From Phycomyces nitens (lineage: Eukaryota > Mucoromycota > Mucoromycetes > Mucorales > Phycomycetaceae): a stretch of 64,000 nt of DNA. Of this stretch, positions 50,091 through 62,357 are shown piece by piece (the stretch's first letter is position 1; every line of letters begins with the position of its first letter). The notes beneath the pieces are model-generated. The model saw nothing but the letters and a program-made list of their open reading frames with translations. It was not told where the DNA came from and searched no databases. Location: assembly GCA_022702545.1 (NCBI GenBank), contig JAHRBC010000007.1:682001-746000 (forward strand), given 5' to 3'. The position numbers were made by a program, and so were the translations under genes.

Positions 50091-50487
50091 TGTAAGTAAC
50101 ACAGGCGACAGAGCAATCCAGTATACCTTTTAATTGATAAAGAATAAAAAGATTGTTCAGTTGTGATTGAGCTGGTTGATCAGAATTCACAACATACTTG
50201 TAATGATTACAGAGTGTGTTATACAAACCATATCTGAATTGAGTACAAATGAGGTATTTGGAGATACTAGTATCTTGAAAGAAAAGAGTAATATTGGTAG
50301 TGTTATTTATTAAAGAAAATGTTATAATTGTTTATATACAAGCATTCAAAGTTCCTTGTAATTAAAGCCCTTGTTATGTAATAGCTGGCTATCAGTGTGG
50401 CAGTGTAAAGGGTAACTGTGCCTGGTGTGTAACTACTGAGATGTTAACTTGTCAGGGTCATTAGAAAAGGAGTAACCGGAACTTTGT

Positions 50488-51718
50488 CCCACTTTTAGAC
50501 TGGTGTTGAATAGTCATTCAAACTCGATAACGGAGTACAATATTACAGTTCCATTGTCAAAAAGTTACACTTCTTTACTGCTCTACTTTATTTTATTGTT
50601 TTCCTTTACATACTCTGTAGTTTTCGTTTGGAGTCTGTCAAAGGCTCGTAGGCTTGCATGTGATCTCAGGAATCACGGGATATCTCATTTGGCTAACCCA
50701 GGCTCACGTCATCACAGCAATCAAAAAATAATAATAAATAAACCTTTGGTGTGGGAAGAATCAAAACGCCTTTCCTTCCCACTCCCTTTCTACTTTGACG
50801 CGCTCTTCTGGTAAGTAATGTAGTACTCTAATGAGTTGAACGCTACATAATTTTTGTTCATCTACTTGCAATGACTAGCAGAATGACAAGTGAACTTTGT
50901 TTTTTAAACACTTTTTTACCTTGTCTATTCTGTTAATCAGCAAATGTCAACACTCAAAACATCCCATCTCACAACTCTTTGACTTCCTTTTTTATTTAAT
51001 AGTATAACACTCCTCGAACCCAGCTGACGAGACTGCACTGCTCGGTGTTTCGATCCCTTTCCAGTCTTAGAGTCATGACACAGTTTGGGTTGCGTTAAGC
51101 TCTGGAGACGAGGTTCAGACGAGGTGGGAGCCTTTAGGCGCCAGTGAGATACCACCCCAGACTCTCTATGAAAAGCCGAAACAAGACTCAACGTTCATGC
51201 CAAGAGACAAGGGCTCTCCATAAACATTGTGTCAGTGCAGTTCCCTTTCCGTGGTGGAACCGAGAATATGAAGCCGCCTTCATTTCTAACCTAGAGGAAG
51301 GGTCTCTTAACCGAGCATGGTCTTCGTTGCTTACAGCAGTGAGGACTTACCCTATCTTCTGAATTTTTTGTTGTTCTTTTGAACACCCCGTCTCGGTCTA
51401 TGGTTGACTTTTGGTTGACTTGACAGGTGGTTTTCTGGCCTTGGTTGGAAGACCGTGAGTTCGAATCTCACAGAGACTTTTAGATAGTTTTATAGCATAA
51501 ATATTTCTTTGATTCAGTATTCATATTCATCTAATAAAACTTAATACTTTTACTATACCATGTTAAACAGAATGAAGCAGTTATAATGATTATGCTTATA
51601 CTTATAAAACAAGGTATACTGAAAAATAACAGCTAGAAATAATCAAAACTTGATGATATTTTGTTACATGACGCATCAAAGTAAAATAAAACTGTTACAA
51701 GTGTGTATTATCCATGGG
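50488..51718 (+). repeat. 1.23-kb direct repeat, copy 1
   Basis: Shares high identity, in the same orientation, with 61128-62357. Differences are scattered substitutions and small indels (for example in the A/T run near 50995). Two short open frames occur in both copies (50503-50814 and 51144-51362), but at this identity shared frames do not prove coding. Near its 3' part is a tRNA-like Pol III module. Confidence 0.92.
51387..51483 (+). ncRNA. tRNA-like Pol III module, copy 1
   Basis: A box-like TGGTTGACTTTTGG is followed ~45 nt later by GTGAGTTCGAATCTCAC, a perfect 5-bp T-stem with B box, then AGAGAC and a TTTT terminator. GTCTC near 51391 can pair with GAGAC, giving an acceptor-like stem. 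The D and anticodon arms do not fold well, so this is a degenerate tRNA (Leu-like T-arm) or a SINE-type head rather than a working tRNA. Confidence 0.35.
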
Positions 51719-53621
51719 ATTCAAATCATGTCAATCGAAAAGAGGTAGTGTTTACACCCATTCACACAACTCTAAAGATTCCAAATATTATGCTCACAGT
51801 TTCAAGACCATCATTCCTATTAAAAGTACAATGATAATAGTCTGAAATAGCATTAGAGCAAGATTACCTGGATGATAACCAAGTAAAAGTGTGATGTCTA
51901 GTCAAGCTAGTCAAAATGTCTGTTAATAGGTAATAGTAAGGCAGTGGATTGTCCCGATATAAAACAATGACTGCAGAAAGAACCAGATTGTAGGCATGTA
52001 AAGATTCAGTCGAGAATTAACCCTATCTCTAGACTTTTCTGTAAAAATGAGCTCGGCTATCGTGTAGAATTAAAAGAAATCATTGACCAAGACAAATACA
52101 ATGTCTTTTCTTTTTATTTCATTTGATACATGCTTATGTAGGCACAATTACTCTCTTGGAATCGGGCAAGCAAGGTCATCCACTGCCACTACATACCACT
52201 CTGGATTGATTCAAAAATGGTAGTCAATCCAACCATAATGCCGAGTCCAACGCCACAAGCAATAATATTTCTTAGAGCACGGAATGGTCCAACAAAAACA
52301 GCTTTTATACCATTTTTTTAAAAGAAACAATCCGACTTTTTTTTATATAAAGTACTAGCCCAATATCTAGGAGGCGACATGTCTCTTGAGGCAAGTAGGG
52401 TAAGAAGATTGTAGATACTGTGAGATTGTTGCTTATTAAAGAGATAGAATTATGGTGGTTTATATACTTCATATAATTACCTTGTAGTGTAACGTCTAAT
52501 CTGCAATGGTCGTTTATCACTCTTGACGTGCGAGGTGTACGACCAAACGGCGTGCAACAGTTTCTGAGATATTAGCTTTTGTCCATTAGCAAAGAGTAAC
52601 CGGATATTGGTTGTAGAGTCTGTATTTCACTCAGTTGTGGTGTGTGTACTATAATGGCTATGCTCAGTATAATTAAAAGAAATATGTATACTACGAGTGA
52701 CATTGGTTAACCCGTCTCTGGTCTGTTCGAATGTGGATGTCAAACTGCTTCGATGCAGCTGACGCACTCGTACACTTTTCAATATTTAGATCGCAAAATC
52801 TAGCCTTATACTGGACAGTATAACGCACATAATCTAATTTTATGCTTGTCTCCTTCATATGAACATCTTGTCTTGTGTTTTCTGACAATATTGGGCAACA
52901 CAGAAAAGACTTATCGGGGATTGCAGTCTCGAAGCATTTTAAACCAGTAGCAATTGGTTTAACAATACTTTATTTATTCTGACCAATAATGTTAAGAGGC
53001 TCCATATTGATATAAAAAAAATATTGTAAATTATTAAAAAACAGAAGAAAAAAAACACTAGAAATAAAGCTCGATCTCTGTATTGTTCCAGCACATAACA
53101 ACAATGTTATTTCTATGCAACTGACGTAGTTTCTAAAAATACGATTTCTATTTGTGAAAATATGAAACTAATTTTGATTAACCTATAAAATCAAATTTAA
53201 TTGACTGCCGTATTGCTTATTAGAAGGAATGCATATCGTATTACCACAAAACCAAATATATTGATTTGATTTTGGTTATAATTGTATGCCTTGAAGAGCT
53301 CAATAATAAGGATTCCAAGCCAAATAAACCTCGAGTCAAAGTTTAGTTATTCCCTTATTTTTATGGAAGCCTTGTTTGGTTATAGGGCTCTGTGATCCAA
53401 AGGGCATGTTCCAAGAATTAAGTAGGGAGTAATATGCGTCTGCAGCTCCTACAGTAATAAACTTATCCTGACACCTTGGAGAACATGAAACCTTGGAGGT
53501 TCCTACTATTCTCTAATAAGATATTGACATTCAAAGTAAATATTACAGTATATAAATCCAACCCCACATTTCTGCTTCCACCTTTTCTATTTTTATTTCT
53601 TTAAAAGATATATACATATAA
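51719..53621. other. Spacer upstream of the amino-acid transporter
   Basis: 1.9 kb, AT-rich. Apart from the membrane-helix-like fragment at 52189-52315, no gene is supported. Confidence 0.4.
52189..52315 (-). pseudogene. Orphan last-exon-like fragment with glycine-zipper helix
   Basis: On the minus strand, after an AAAAG acceptor-like site, the frame reads VFVGPFRALRNIIACGVGLG, then IMVGLTTIFESIQSGM and a stop at 52189. The helix resembles inner-membrane glycine-zipper proteins, but no upstream exon is evident. Probably a gene relic. Confidence 0.3.
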
Positions 53622-55199
53622 ATGGATTCAAATAGCAAAACCAAGAACCAAAGTCTGGATAGCATTCAGATTCTAAAAGGCAATAGAACAACGAGCACAG
53701 AAATAAATACACCAAAAAGTATGGCAGAAACACATCACAAAGATCCTTGTGACAATTCAATTTTATCAAACCCAACACACGAAGACGATGAACGAGATTT
53801 CTCTCCAACTGGAACAGCATCAGTCGGAAAGGCATTGTTTATGCTCTTAAAAGCCTTTGTGGGTACAGGGGTTATATTCCTGCCTGGATCGTGAGTATTA
53901 CATGTCTTAAAGTAAAGTACATGTCTAAACACATCCATATTGTACCTCTTAGATTCGTATCAGGCGGTCTCGTGTTTTCTATTGTCCTCTTAATACTTAT
54001 TGCAGCAATATGTCTTGTTGCCTTTCAAATCCTGATCATTGCACAACAAAAAACTGGAGGCTCTTATGGAGATGTGGCTGAAGTGCTATATGGTCCCTGG
54101 CTTCGATATATCGTCTTTTTTTTTCTGTGTCTATCGCAAATGGGCTTCGTTGCCTCTTATTTGATATTCATTTCGCAAAATCTTGGATTTGTCGCCAGTA
54201 GTCTATCCCATTGCGCATCTACAGTCGAAAGCAAGTATTACATCTGGGTAGCAATTGGATTTATTATCCCCATTACTTGGGTACGAAAAATGGAACGCCT
54301 CTCATGGGCAGCCATCATTGCCGATGTCTTTATTCTCTTTGGGTTGATTTGCGTAATTTACTTTTGCGCAGATCAGATTGCTCACAATGGCCCAGGTCCA
54401 AATATTCTTACGATTAATTCAAAAGACTTTGGACTCATGATTGGAACTGCTGTATTCTCTTTTGAGGGCATTGGAATGGGTAAATCGATAAAGTTGAATC
54501 ATGGATACATATACTCAGACATTTTGTTACATTTAGTTGTCCCAATCATCGAAAGCATGCGCGAGCCAAAGAAATTTTCCATGGTGCTCAATATTGGCAT
54601 AGCAATTGTCACTTTTGTGTTCGTTTTAATTGGAACAATCGGCTATGTTGCTTATGGAGAAAGCACTCAAGCAAACGTTACCTCTAATCTACCGCCTGGT
54701 CCTCTTTCCATAACCGTTCAGTTTCTCTACGCGTGCGCAATTGTCCTTACCTCTCCATTCATGTTGTATCCTGCTATAAACATAGTCGAACACTGCGTAT
54801 TTGGTGATGAACATAGTGGAAGCAAGAGCCTGAAATTAAAATGGGAAAAAAACTTTGTTCGGTCTTTGGTGGCTATTGTCTGTGCGGCTGTCAGTTTTGG
54901 TGTTGGATCCGAAGGTTTGAATAAGTTTGTTTCTCTTGTTGGGTCTCTGGCTTGCATGCCCCTGTGTTTTATCATTCCAGGTAAGCTATCTATCCGTTCT
55001 ATTATGCATATTTACTGACATGATGCCTTTCAAAGGAATGTTCCATTACAAGGTTACTGATGACTACAGAAAGAAAATAGGCGATGTTATTCTTGTCTTG
55101 TGGGGATTTGGCATTCTGATATACACTCTTTATGTGAATATTAATTCTTGGATTCATCCAGGGCAGGCACTGGTTTTAGAAAGAGTCTGCACATACTAA
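53622..55199 (+). CDS. AVT3/4-like vacuolar amino-acid transporter
   Basis: Four exons (53622-53890, 53953-54479, 54537-54980, 55036-55199), all GT-AG, give 467 aa. An ~70-residue hydrophilic N-terminus is followed by KALFMLLKAFVGTGVIFLPG, the first-helix signature of the AAAP (Aa_trans) family, and about ten more helices including GLMIGTAVFSFEGIGM, TIGYVAYGE and PFMLYPAINIVE. Fungal AVT3/AVT4 proteins export neutral or basic amino acids from the vacuole. The gene looks intact inside the spacer of the inverted duplication. Confidence 0.93.
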
Positions 55200-57264
55200 A
55201 AAGATAATTGTAAGCCATGTGTCTACAATTCAACCTCTTCTTTGAAATACTTGCTTTCATTTATTATCTTGCGTATAGAAACATTAATAGATTTTTTTAC
55301 AGTCGTTCTTATTAATAACATGTAATAGATAGAAAACTAAGAACACAGCTATTTCACAGTTTAAATAACCGGTTTTACAATAAACTACAGTGTGTTTTTG
55401 GTTTCGAATACTATCAACCTTGGAAACCCTATATCCCCCTAAAAAGTCTTGGTTTAATCTAATTCGCTACACACACACACACTTTACAAAAAGAACATAT
55501 TCAAAATATAGATCAAAGCAATTGAATTGGATATCTAAAGATGTATCGTCAAAAGCCCCGAAGAATATCTGTAGTTCATTCGTATTGTATTCAATACGGA
55601 ATAGATCCTTGTATAAATACTAGAGACTAACGATATTTTATTTTGAAGGAATCTATTGTGGTTTGTTTGTTTACTGCTAATCTATAGTGAGCCAAAGTAA
55701 TCTGACTGGATTATCTACATAAAAGCCTTGAATTTCATTTCAATCGTTTGGTGGCTGCAGGGTTTTGGTTTATAATGGTAGATTATAATATTTATTATAA
55801 GTAAAAGAAACTCTATAATTGAGAACATATTAATTGCTTCATTTATAGATGAGTATGATAAAAAGCAGTAATATTTAAAGTTTTCAAAAAACAACGATTG
55901 ATAGAAAACTTGGAAATATGTCATTTTGTACCAGCTGGCATAATAATTAATAGCAATCTTTTAAAGCTGTCGGAATGCCTTGAAGCAGAATCAATGGTGA
56001 AAAATAACATGGTGTGGTTTTAAAGTATTAACCGAGAAGCTACTAGCCAATGTACTATTGATGATAATAGTAATCATGTATGAAATTGAACATTTTTTCC
56101 CAGTATTGTATCCGAGAAGGATTGGTATAACAAGTATGTAATTATTGAATATATACAAAAACCTCGGAATAGTAAAGTCAATACAATAAAGTTACGTCTA
56201 CTTGGACAATGTATGGTATTGGCTTGTATCGACTTTTATTTAAAGTAATCAGAGTTTCTGTCACGGAAATCTTTATATGCTACGATATTAAATGGAATAG
56301 AATTATTCAAAAGATCAGATCAGGGTGAACATGAGCTAATAAAAAACCAAGTGCAGATATTAAATATAATATTATCATTTATAACAGCTATCCAGATTGT
56401 AACGGTCTAGCAATAATTATATTCGCAAGTTTCATTTGATCAACCAGATTTTATTAAACTGGTAGGAATTTGCAAAAATCTGTTGACAATATTGCTTCTG
56501 GTTCTCTTGATATTTCATATAGATGTACAGGAACACTCTTGTCAGACTTGTTTTTTTTTTTCAAAAATTAGGTTAAAGCTATTATACAAGAAGGCAATAA
56601 ACAATCTTTTAATCGTTCTAGACTTTGAATATAGAACAAGCTTTTTTTTTCAAAAATAATATACATGTTGATAAGAGATAAAATATTCCCGGTAACCATA
56701 TTAGAAACTAGTCAAAACTTCAAACAAAACAGAATACCCACTAACCGAGTTTTCAATTCTTTTATTCGATATCCAACCAACTTTCTTTTTCTTGATAGAA
56801 AACAACAAGATATCGATTCTATTAAATTAATTTTAATTTCTGTCTAATTTCTTTTAATTATCGCATGCTTTCCTGGTCGATTTATAACCAAATAAAAAGA
56901 TAGGCTTTATATCAGGAATATTCTACTGTGTTAATTTGGCTCTATTTGAATGCGGTAAACTGTCCTGTGTCGTATTTTTGGACCGACATGTATGTACCAA
57001 ATGTATACGATTACTTGGCACATATAAAATGGTCACAAGTCAGCAATCAATTTTAAAAAAGATTATATATTTTACAGATGATAGAAATACTTTACAACAC
57101 TTTAGAGCATCTAATACATATCATTACTGCTATTTGTAGTTACTATTCTCACCGTAAATATTCCAAAGATAATACATATTTTTTTTTAAAAAAGAGAGAG
57201 TGAATTCTCAAAAGGCAAACGTAATCTTATGCCATGTGCCTATAATACATATGTGCAAATATGA
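55200..57264. other. AT-rich spacer before the right arm
   Basis: 2 kb with no supported gene. Several unremarkable short open stretches only. Confidence 0.5.
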
Positions 57265-57574
57265 AACAAATCAAACTGCTTTATAATAGCCACCCTTTCT
57301 GGACAGATTTTCAAGTCTTTATACTTTTTCTGCCTATCCAAAAAACCAGATTTACTTTAAAGCTTAAAGACTTGGGTGGCTATATATATGTGTGTGTTCT
57401 TGTCCAGTAATAATTGTCTTATTGGGTACATCTGTCTACAGAATTTTGCTGTATTGTAATAGTGGTTTGGTACCTCAATATATAGTATTCTTTAAAGTGC
57501 AGGTACTAAAAGAAAAAATTAATTACCCCCCCTTTTTTGTTGGTCTACTTGTTTCTCTTTTTCTTAATCAGATA

Positions 57575-57727
57575 ATGCCCAATGATTTGGATCTTCAGTG
57601 TATCAAAGGCCGAGAACACGGGTATCCAAAAGGATTTGGTAAAAGGAGGTATCTTGTGAGGAGAAAGGTTCCAGTGGTTACTAGCAGAGGAAATAAAACA
57701 AATGAAAACGAATCCCACAAGGTGTAG
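57575..57727 (+). other. Small basic reading frame (50 aa), arm copy 2
   Basis: Partner of 39866-40018. Differs at three or so residues (for instance HGYP for HGYS). TTTCTTAATCAG directly upstream looks like a splice acceptor, so this may be the last exon of a small gene whose first exon is unseen. Confidence 0.3.
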
Positions 57728-58888
57728 TTGATGCTGTTCTTCTTTTATTCCTTTATCCTGATCACCAAGACACGCCATTTTCATCTAATTCTTATTTTTA
57801 TAGTAAATAATGCCTGTTATTGATCTAAAGAACAAGTTTCGATACTGCTGGAGTGCGCTAAATTATTATTATAATAATAAAAAACCCCAATGGAAACATA
57901 GATTGATAGGATTTTAGTAGAACAGCCAAAGTATGCTATTCTTATCCATTCAAAACCAGAAAGACAAGGACAAAGTTAGAAAGGAATGTAATGGGTTCAA
58001 TAGACTCCTTTTGACTATTTTGTTTTTGGAAAAGAAAGTTGAAGATCACCCTATTAAAGAAAAACGCATTATCTACAAGAATCCAAATGAAAATTACACG
58101 TAAATGATAATAAAATCCAGGGAATTGCATACCCAGAGAATCAAACATTCCTTGACCCTGGATCCATAAAGAGATCCAGAGAGAAAATCATTAAAACTAT
58201 ATTCTGTAGTGTGCAATACTTGTAGTGTTGTTTTCTTGACCTGGACCCCTTGTGAAAAAAAAATATAGGACTTTTTTGCTGGCTTGTCAAAAAAGAAAGA
58301 AAGCAAAGGAGCTCTCACCACTCAAACCCTATATTGCATACCTTTACCCTTTGGATTTATGATCCCTTTGATCGATGTAAAAACATGTAATGGAAACAAG
58401 GGGGATTACGAGTGATGAATCAAGCTTTTTTTCTCTCTCTCTCTGGTATTCTCCTTTAACTCTTTCAAACAACTTGGCCATATCCTTTGGTATTTTCTGC
58501 AATAAGAGTGTGCAAATAAACAATATATATATATATATATATATATAAAGTAGCTCAATGTCAAGTACGATGATGAAACATTGGCATTCAGTCTGACCTG
58601 TTTCTGATCCAACCCTTGTTTTGTACGTGCGTTCCACGTGGCACGATGAGAATGTCTATCCTATAAAGACCACAAGGGTTCATACTTTGTGAGGCCATCA
58701 TGGATTGTGGGCATCTTACAATAATGATATTTATTATTAATTTGAGGTCTAAAGTGAAGGTAAACCCTCAACAGCTATAATTTCTTGCTTGATCTGATTC
58801 TATAGAAAATATTGTGTATATACAGTCGAGAAGAAATCGATTCTTCATCTTTTTTTCTTTAGAAAAAAAACAAGAGAGTGGGTCGATA

Positions 58889-59686
58889 TCAACGTTGCAA
58901 TTTCTTCCAGGTTGGCCACCTGCCGTCTATTCCGGTTGGTCGTAAGGTGTGATTGGCAGGCATTGTCTGTAGATCTGTTCGAAAGAGAGAGTGTTTTATG
59001 CGTTTAAGCATGGATTTTGGCTGGATAGTTGGGAGGGGCTGGTCAAGGACACAGTCGTCCATCAAGGACATGCTTCGACGGGAAACTGGCTTGAGTCTAG
59101 ATAGTCTGTCACCCAGAGTGAGTATAGGAAATGAAAGGGATCGCTGGTGCTGCTGTTGCAGCTGATGAGGGTGGGGGCTAGGACTAGATTTTGAGGATGA
59201 TTGTGGCTGTAGTTCTAGTATCCATGGAATAAAAGAATTGGATCGCATAAGTTCAAGGATGTAGTTGGAAGCCGAGGCAAAGATGGTAGGATGGTAATTG
59301 TGCAAGCGTAGTTGGTCGAGTAGTCTTTGGCGGATGTCGCACGGGATATTGATTTCGTGTGGTGCATCCGAGGTGATATACATGGACACTATGGCATGAC
59401 ACTGTGCCTCCATTAATGTGCCAGTGAGTGGGGTCGGGAGGGTATCAAAGGAATCGTCCGAATTTTGCGCCACTGGATCTTCAGAAACCATAGCAACCGC
59501 ATTCTTTGTGGTTGGGCGAGAAGCGTGTGTTGTATAGCATTCGACTGCCAGCCAAAATGATAGGTTTTCAAGGCAGTATGTGTGCTGCAGGTAGGCTGCA
59601 AAGGCTCTAAACTCCTCGGATCGTGTGTCACACAAAACCGCCTCGAGAGTGAGGAAAGGAGAGTGTGTGGAACGAGAGATGGTCAT
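58889..59686 (-). CDS. RGS-domain G-protein regulator, copy 2
   Basis: Complete 265-aa ORF, duplicate of 37910-38707. The only residue change I see is Thr to Ile in the C-terminal tail (PLPTIQPK versus PLPTTQPK), outside the RGS domain; all RGS-core segments (FRAFAAYLQHTYCLENLSFW, EINIPCDIR, SNSFIPW) are kept. It lies in a TE-rich area. Its upstream 770 bp is also duplicated up to 60191, so the proximal promoter was probably copied too. Confidence 0.88.
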   Translation of the reverse strand: MTISRSTHSPFLTLEAVLCDTRSEEFRAFAAYLQHTYCLENLSFWLAVECYTTHASRPTTKNAVAMVSEDPVAQNSDDSFDTLPTPLTGTLMEAQCHAIVSMYITSDAPHEINIPCDIRQRLLDQLRLHNYHPTIFASASNYILELMRSNSFIPWILELQPQSSSKSSPSPHPHQLQQQHQRSLSFPILTLGDRLSRLKPVSRRSMSLMDDCVLDQPLPTIQPKSMLKRIKHSLFRTDLQTMPANHTLRPTGIDGRWPTWKKLQR

Positions 59687-60191
59687 TGGAAACCAACAAC
59701 TAAATAATAAAAACAGAGGATAATATCAAAAAAAAAGCACCCAATAAAAATGAAAATTATCAAGGGGTAAGAAAGGGAAAAAAGAAAGAAGAGCGAGAAA
59801 GAGTAGGAAGAAGAGTGAGAATGAAATAAGCAGCCATTTCGCCCATCTGCAAAACATCTTTGTAGGTCATAGGATTCTATTGAAACGTCCACCTGTTCAA
59901 AGCCAGTTTTATCAGACATTTTGACTAGAAGGCTTCAGTTGAAGGTTCTGAGTTGGGTAGCCAAGTCGACTTACCCCATAGATTAATGAAAATGAGTACA
60001 AGATCTCACATTATATACATATACACATATATAAATATATATATATATCTAGCAAGGGGTTCTCAATACGACACCAAATGTTAAAGACCACCCTTATTAG
60101 GAAAAAGGACCATCGCACGTTTTGTTGACAGACCCTGTTTCTTTGGTTCAATTTGATCTAATTTGTTTCTGGCACAATCAAGGATCTAATG

Positions 60192-61127
60192 TTTTGATAA
60201 GATTATAAAATGCGCACAGATACCTTTAGAAGGTTTGTTAAGAAGTGACAGATAAATAAATAAATCCTGGTATTTGGTGTCTATATAGAGACTTTAAACG
60301 AGATGAAATCGTTGAATTAACCATCTTTTTATATTCAACGAGTTAATATTGATTGCCTTTGAGCTTTGTGGATTGGCATAAAATACTATAGTAAGTAAGA
60401 ATTCTGCACAAGGGCGCAACCATGAATTGGTTCTTGATCTATATGTATAAAACTAAAGCCAACTGAGTACATATGTTTACGGTCGTTGTAATAGTATAGC
60501 TCTTTACAACCAATGTATACATGGTGATAAGTATTGGGACAGTTGAGATGATATATATTCGATTTTTTCCCTAGAGCATGCTATATTTTCTCTACCTTAG
60601 TTTTATACATGGATCATTTATTATTCTCAAAACAAATATGCCATGTAAAAGTATATGTACGACTGATTAGCCCTACCTTGGTCCAAGAGCATAATCAGTA
60701 AAAGAAAAAGAAACCCTTTTTTCTCTTATCAAGAGCAGAATAGAAATCTTGTTTGATATGATTTCTTGTTTACTCACAAGTGTTTTTACCGGTCTCGTGT
60801 TTGTATATAGCAGAGGAATGATATAATATTTTATATTCGAGTACAAACTAGAAAGATAGTCTTCTGTTGTTTTAATGAGACTCTTTGTTTAAACATCTGA
60901 GACTAATTGTTGTCGCACACACCGATATCCCAAAAGTACGCCTTATGCAGACTAACCATGCAAAGCAGTTGATATAAGCATCTTGTTTGAGCCATTCTTA
61001 AACCCATCTTCTTTTTACAATCTATGTACCATAGTATTGTTATTATACGTATATATATTAAAAAAAAGGAATTCAAAGAAAAAGAATATATTTGAGAAAG
61101 AACAGGTACAAAGCTACGGACTTGGTC
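60192..61127. other. Spacer between right arm and direct repeat
   Basis: AT-rich. No gene or element recognised. Confidence 0.5.
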
Positions 61128-62357
61128 ACACTTTTAGCCTGGTATTGAATAGTCATTCAAACTCGCTAACGGAGTACAATATTACAGTTCCATTGTCCAA
61201 AAGTTACACTTCTTTACTGCTCTACTTTATTTTATTGTTTTCCTTTACATACTCTGTAGTTTTCGTTTGGAGTCTGTCAAAGGCTCGTAGGCTTGCATGT
61301 GATCTCAGGAATCACGGGATATCTCATTGGTCAACCCAGGCTCACATCATCACTGCAATCAAAAAATAATAATAAATAAACCTTTGGTGTGGGAAGAATC
61401 AAAACGCCTTTCCTTCCCACTCACCTTCTACTTTGACACGCTGCTCCGGTAAGTAATGTAGTACTCTAATGAGTTGAACACTACATAATTTTTGTTCATC
61501 TACTTGCAATGACTAGCAGAATGACAAGTGAACTTTGCTTTTTAAACACTTTTTTTACTTTGTCTATTCTGTTAATCAGCAAATGTCAACACTCAAAACA
61601 TCCCATCTCACAACTCTTTGACTTTTTATTTATTTATTTAATAGTATACTACTCCTCGAACCCAGCTGACGAGACTGCACTGCTCGGTGTTTCGATCCCT
61701 TTCCAGTCTTAGAGTCATGACACAGTTTGGGTTGCGTTAAGCTCTGGAGACGAGGTTCAGACGAGGTGGGAGCCTTTAGGCGCCAGTGAGATACCACCCC
61801 AGACTCTCTATGAAAAGCCGAAACAAAACTCAACGTTCATGCCAAGAGACAAGGGCTCTCCATAAACATTGTGTCAGTGCAGTTCCCTTTCCGTGGTGGA
61901 ACCGAGAAAATGAAGCCGCCTTCATTTCTAACCTAGAGGAAGGGTCTCTTAACCGAGCATGGTCTTCGTTGCTTACAGCAGTGAGGACTTACCCTATCTT
62001 CTGAATTTTTTGTTGTTCTTTTGAACACCCCATCTCGGTCTATGGTTGACTTTTGGTTGACTTGAAAGGTGGTTTTCTGGCCTTGGTTGGAAGACCGTGA
62101 GTTCAAATCTCACAGGGACTTTTAGATAGTTTTATAACATAAATATTTCTTTGACTCAATATTCATATTCATTTAATAAAACTTAATACTTTTACTATAC
62201 CATGTTAAACAGAATGAAACAGTTATAATGATCATGCTTAGACTTATAAAACAAGATATACTGGAATATAACAGCTAAAAATAACCAAAACTTGATGATA
62301 TTTTGTTACATGACGCATCAAAGTAAAATAAAACTGTTGCAAGTGTGTACATCCATG
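61128..62357 (+). repeat. 1.23-kb direct repeat, copy 2
   Basis: Same orientation as copy 1 (50488-51718). Similarity ends at TCCATGGG, exactly where the LINE reading frame starts. Contains a second tRNA-like module near 62030-62120 with weaker pairing (ATCTC, AGGGAC). Confidence 0.92.
62030..62122 (+). ncRNA. tRNA-like Pol III module, copy 2
   Basis: Same A-box-like and T-arm elements as copy 1, with GTTCAAATCTC in the B box and GGGACTTTT after it. One acceptor pair is lost relative to copy 1. Probably inactive. Confidence 0.3.

Larger units (their letters stand above)
57265..60191 (-). repeat. Inverted duplication, right arm (2.9 kb)
   Basis: Reverse-orientation partner of 37407-40331. 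Both boundaries are sharp: AACAAATCAAACTGCT at 57265 and AGGATCTAATG ending 60191. Coding and non-coding parts are about equally well conserved, which means a recent event or continuing gene conversion. The flanks share nothing with those of the left arm. Confidence 0.95.
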
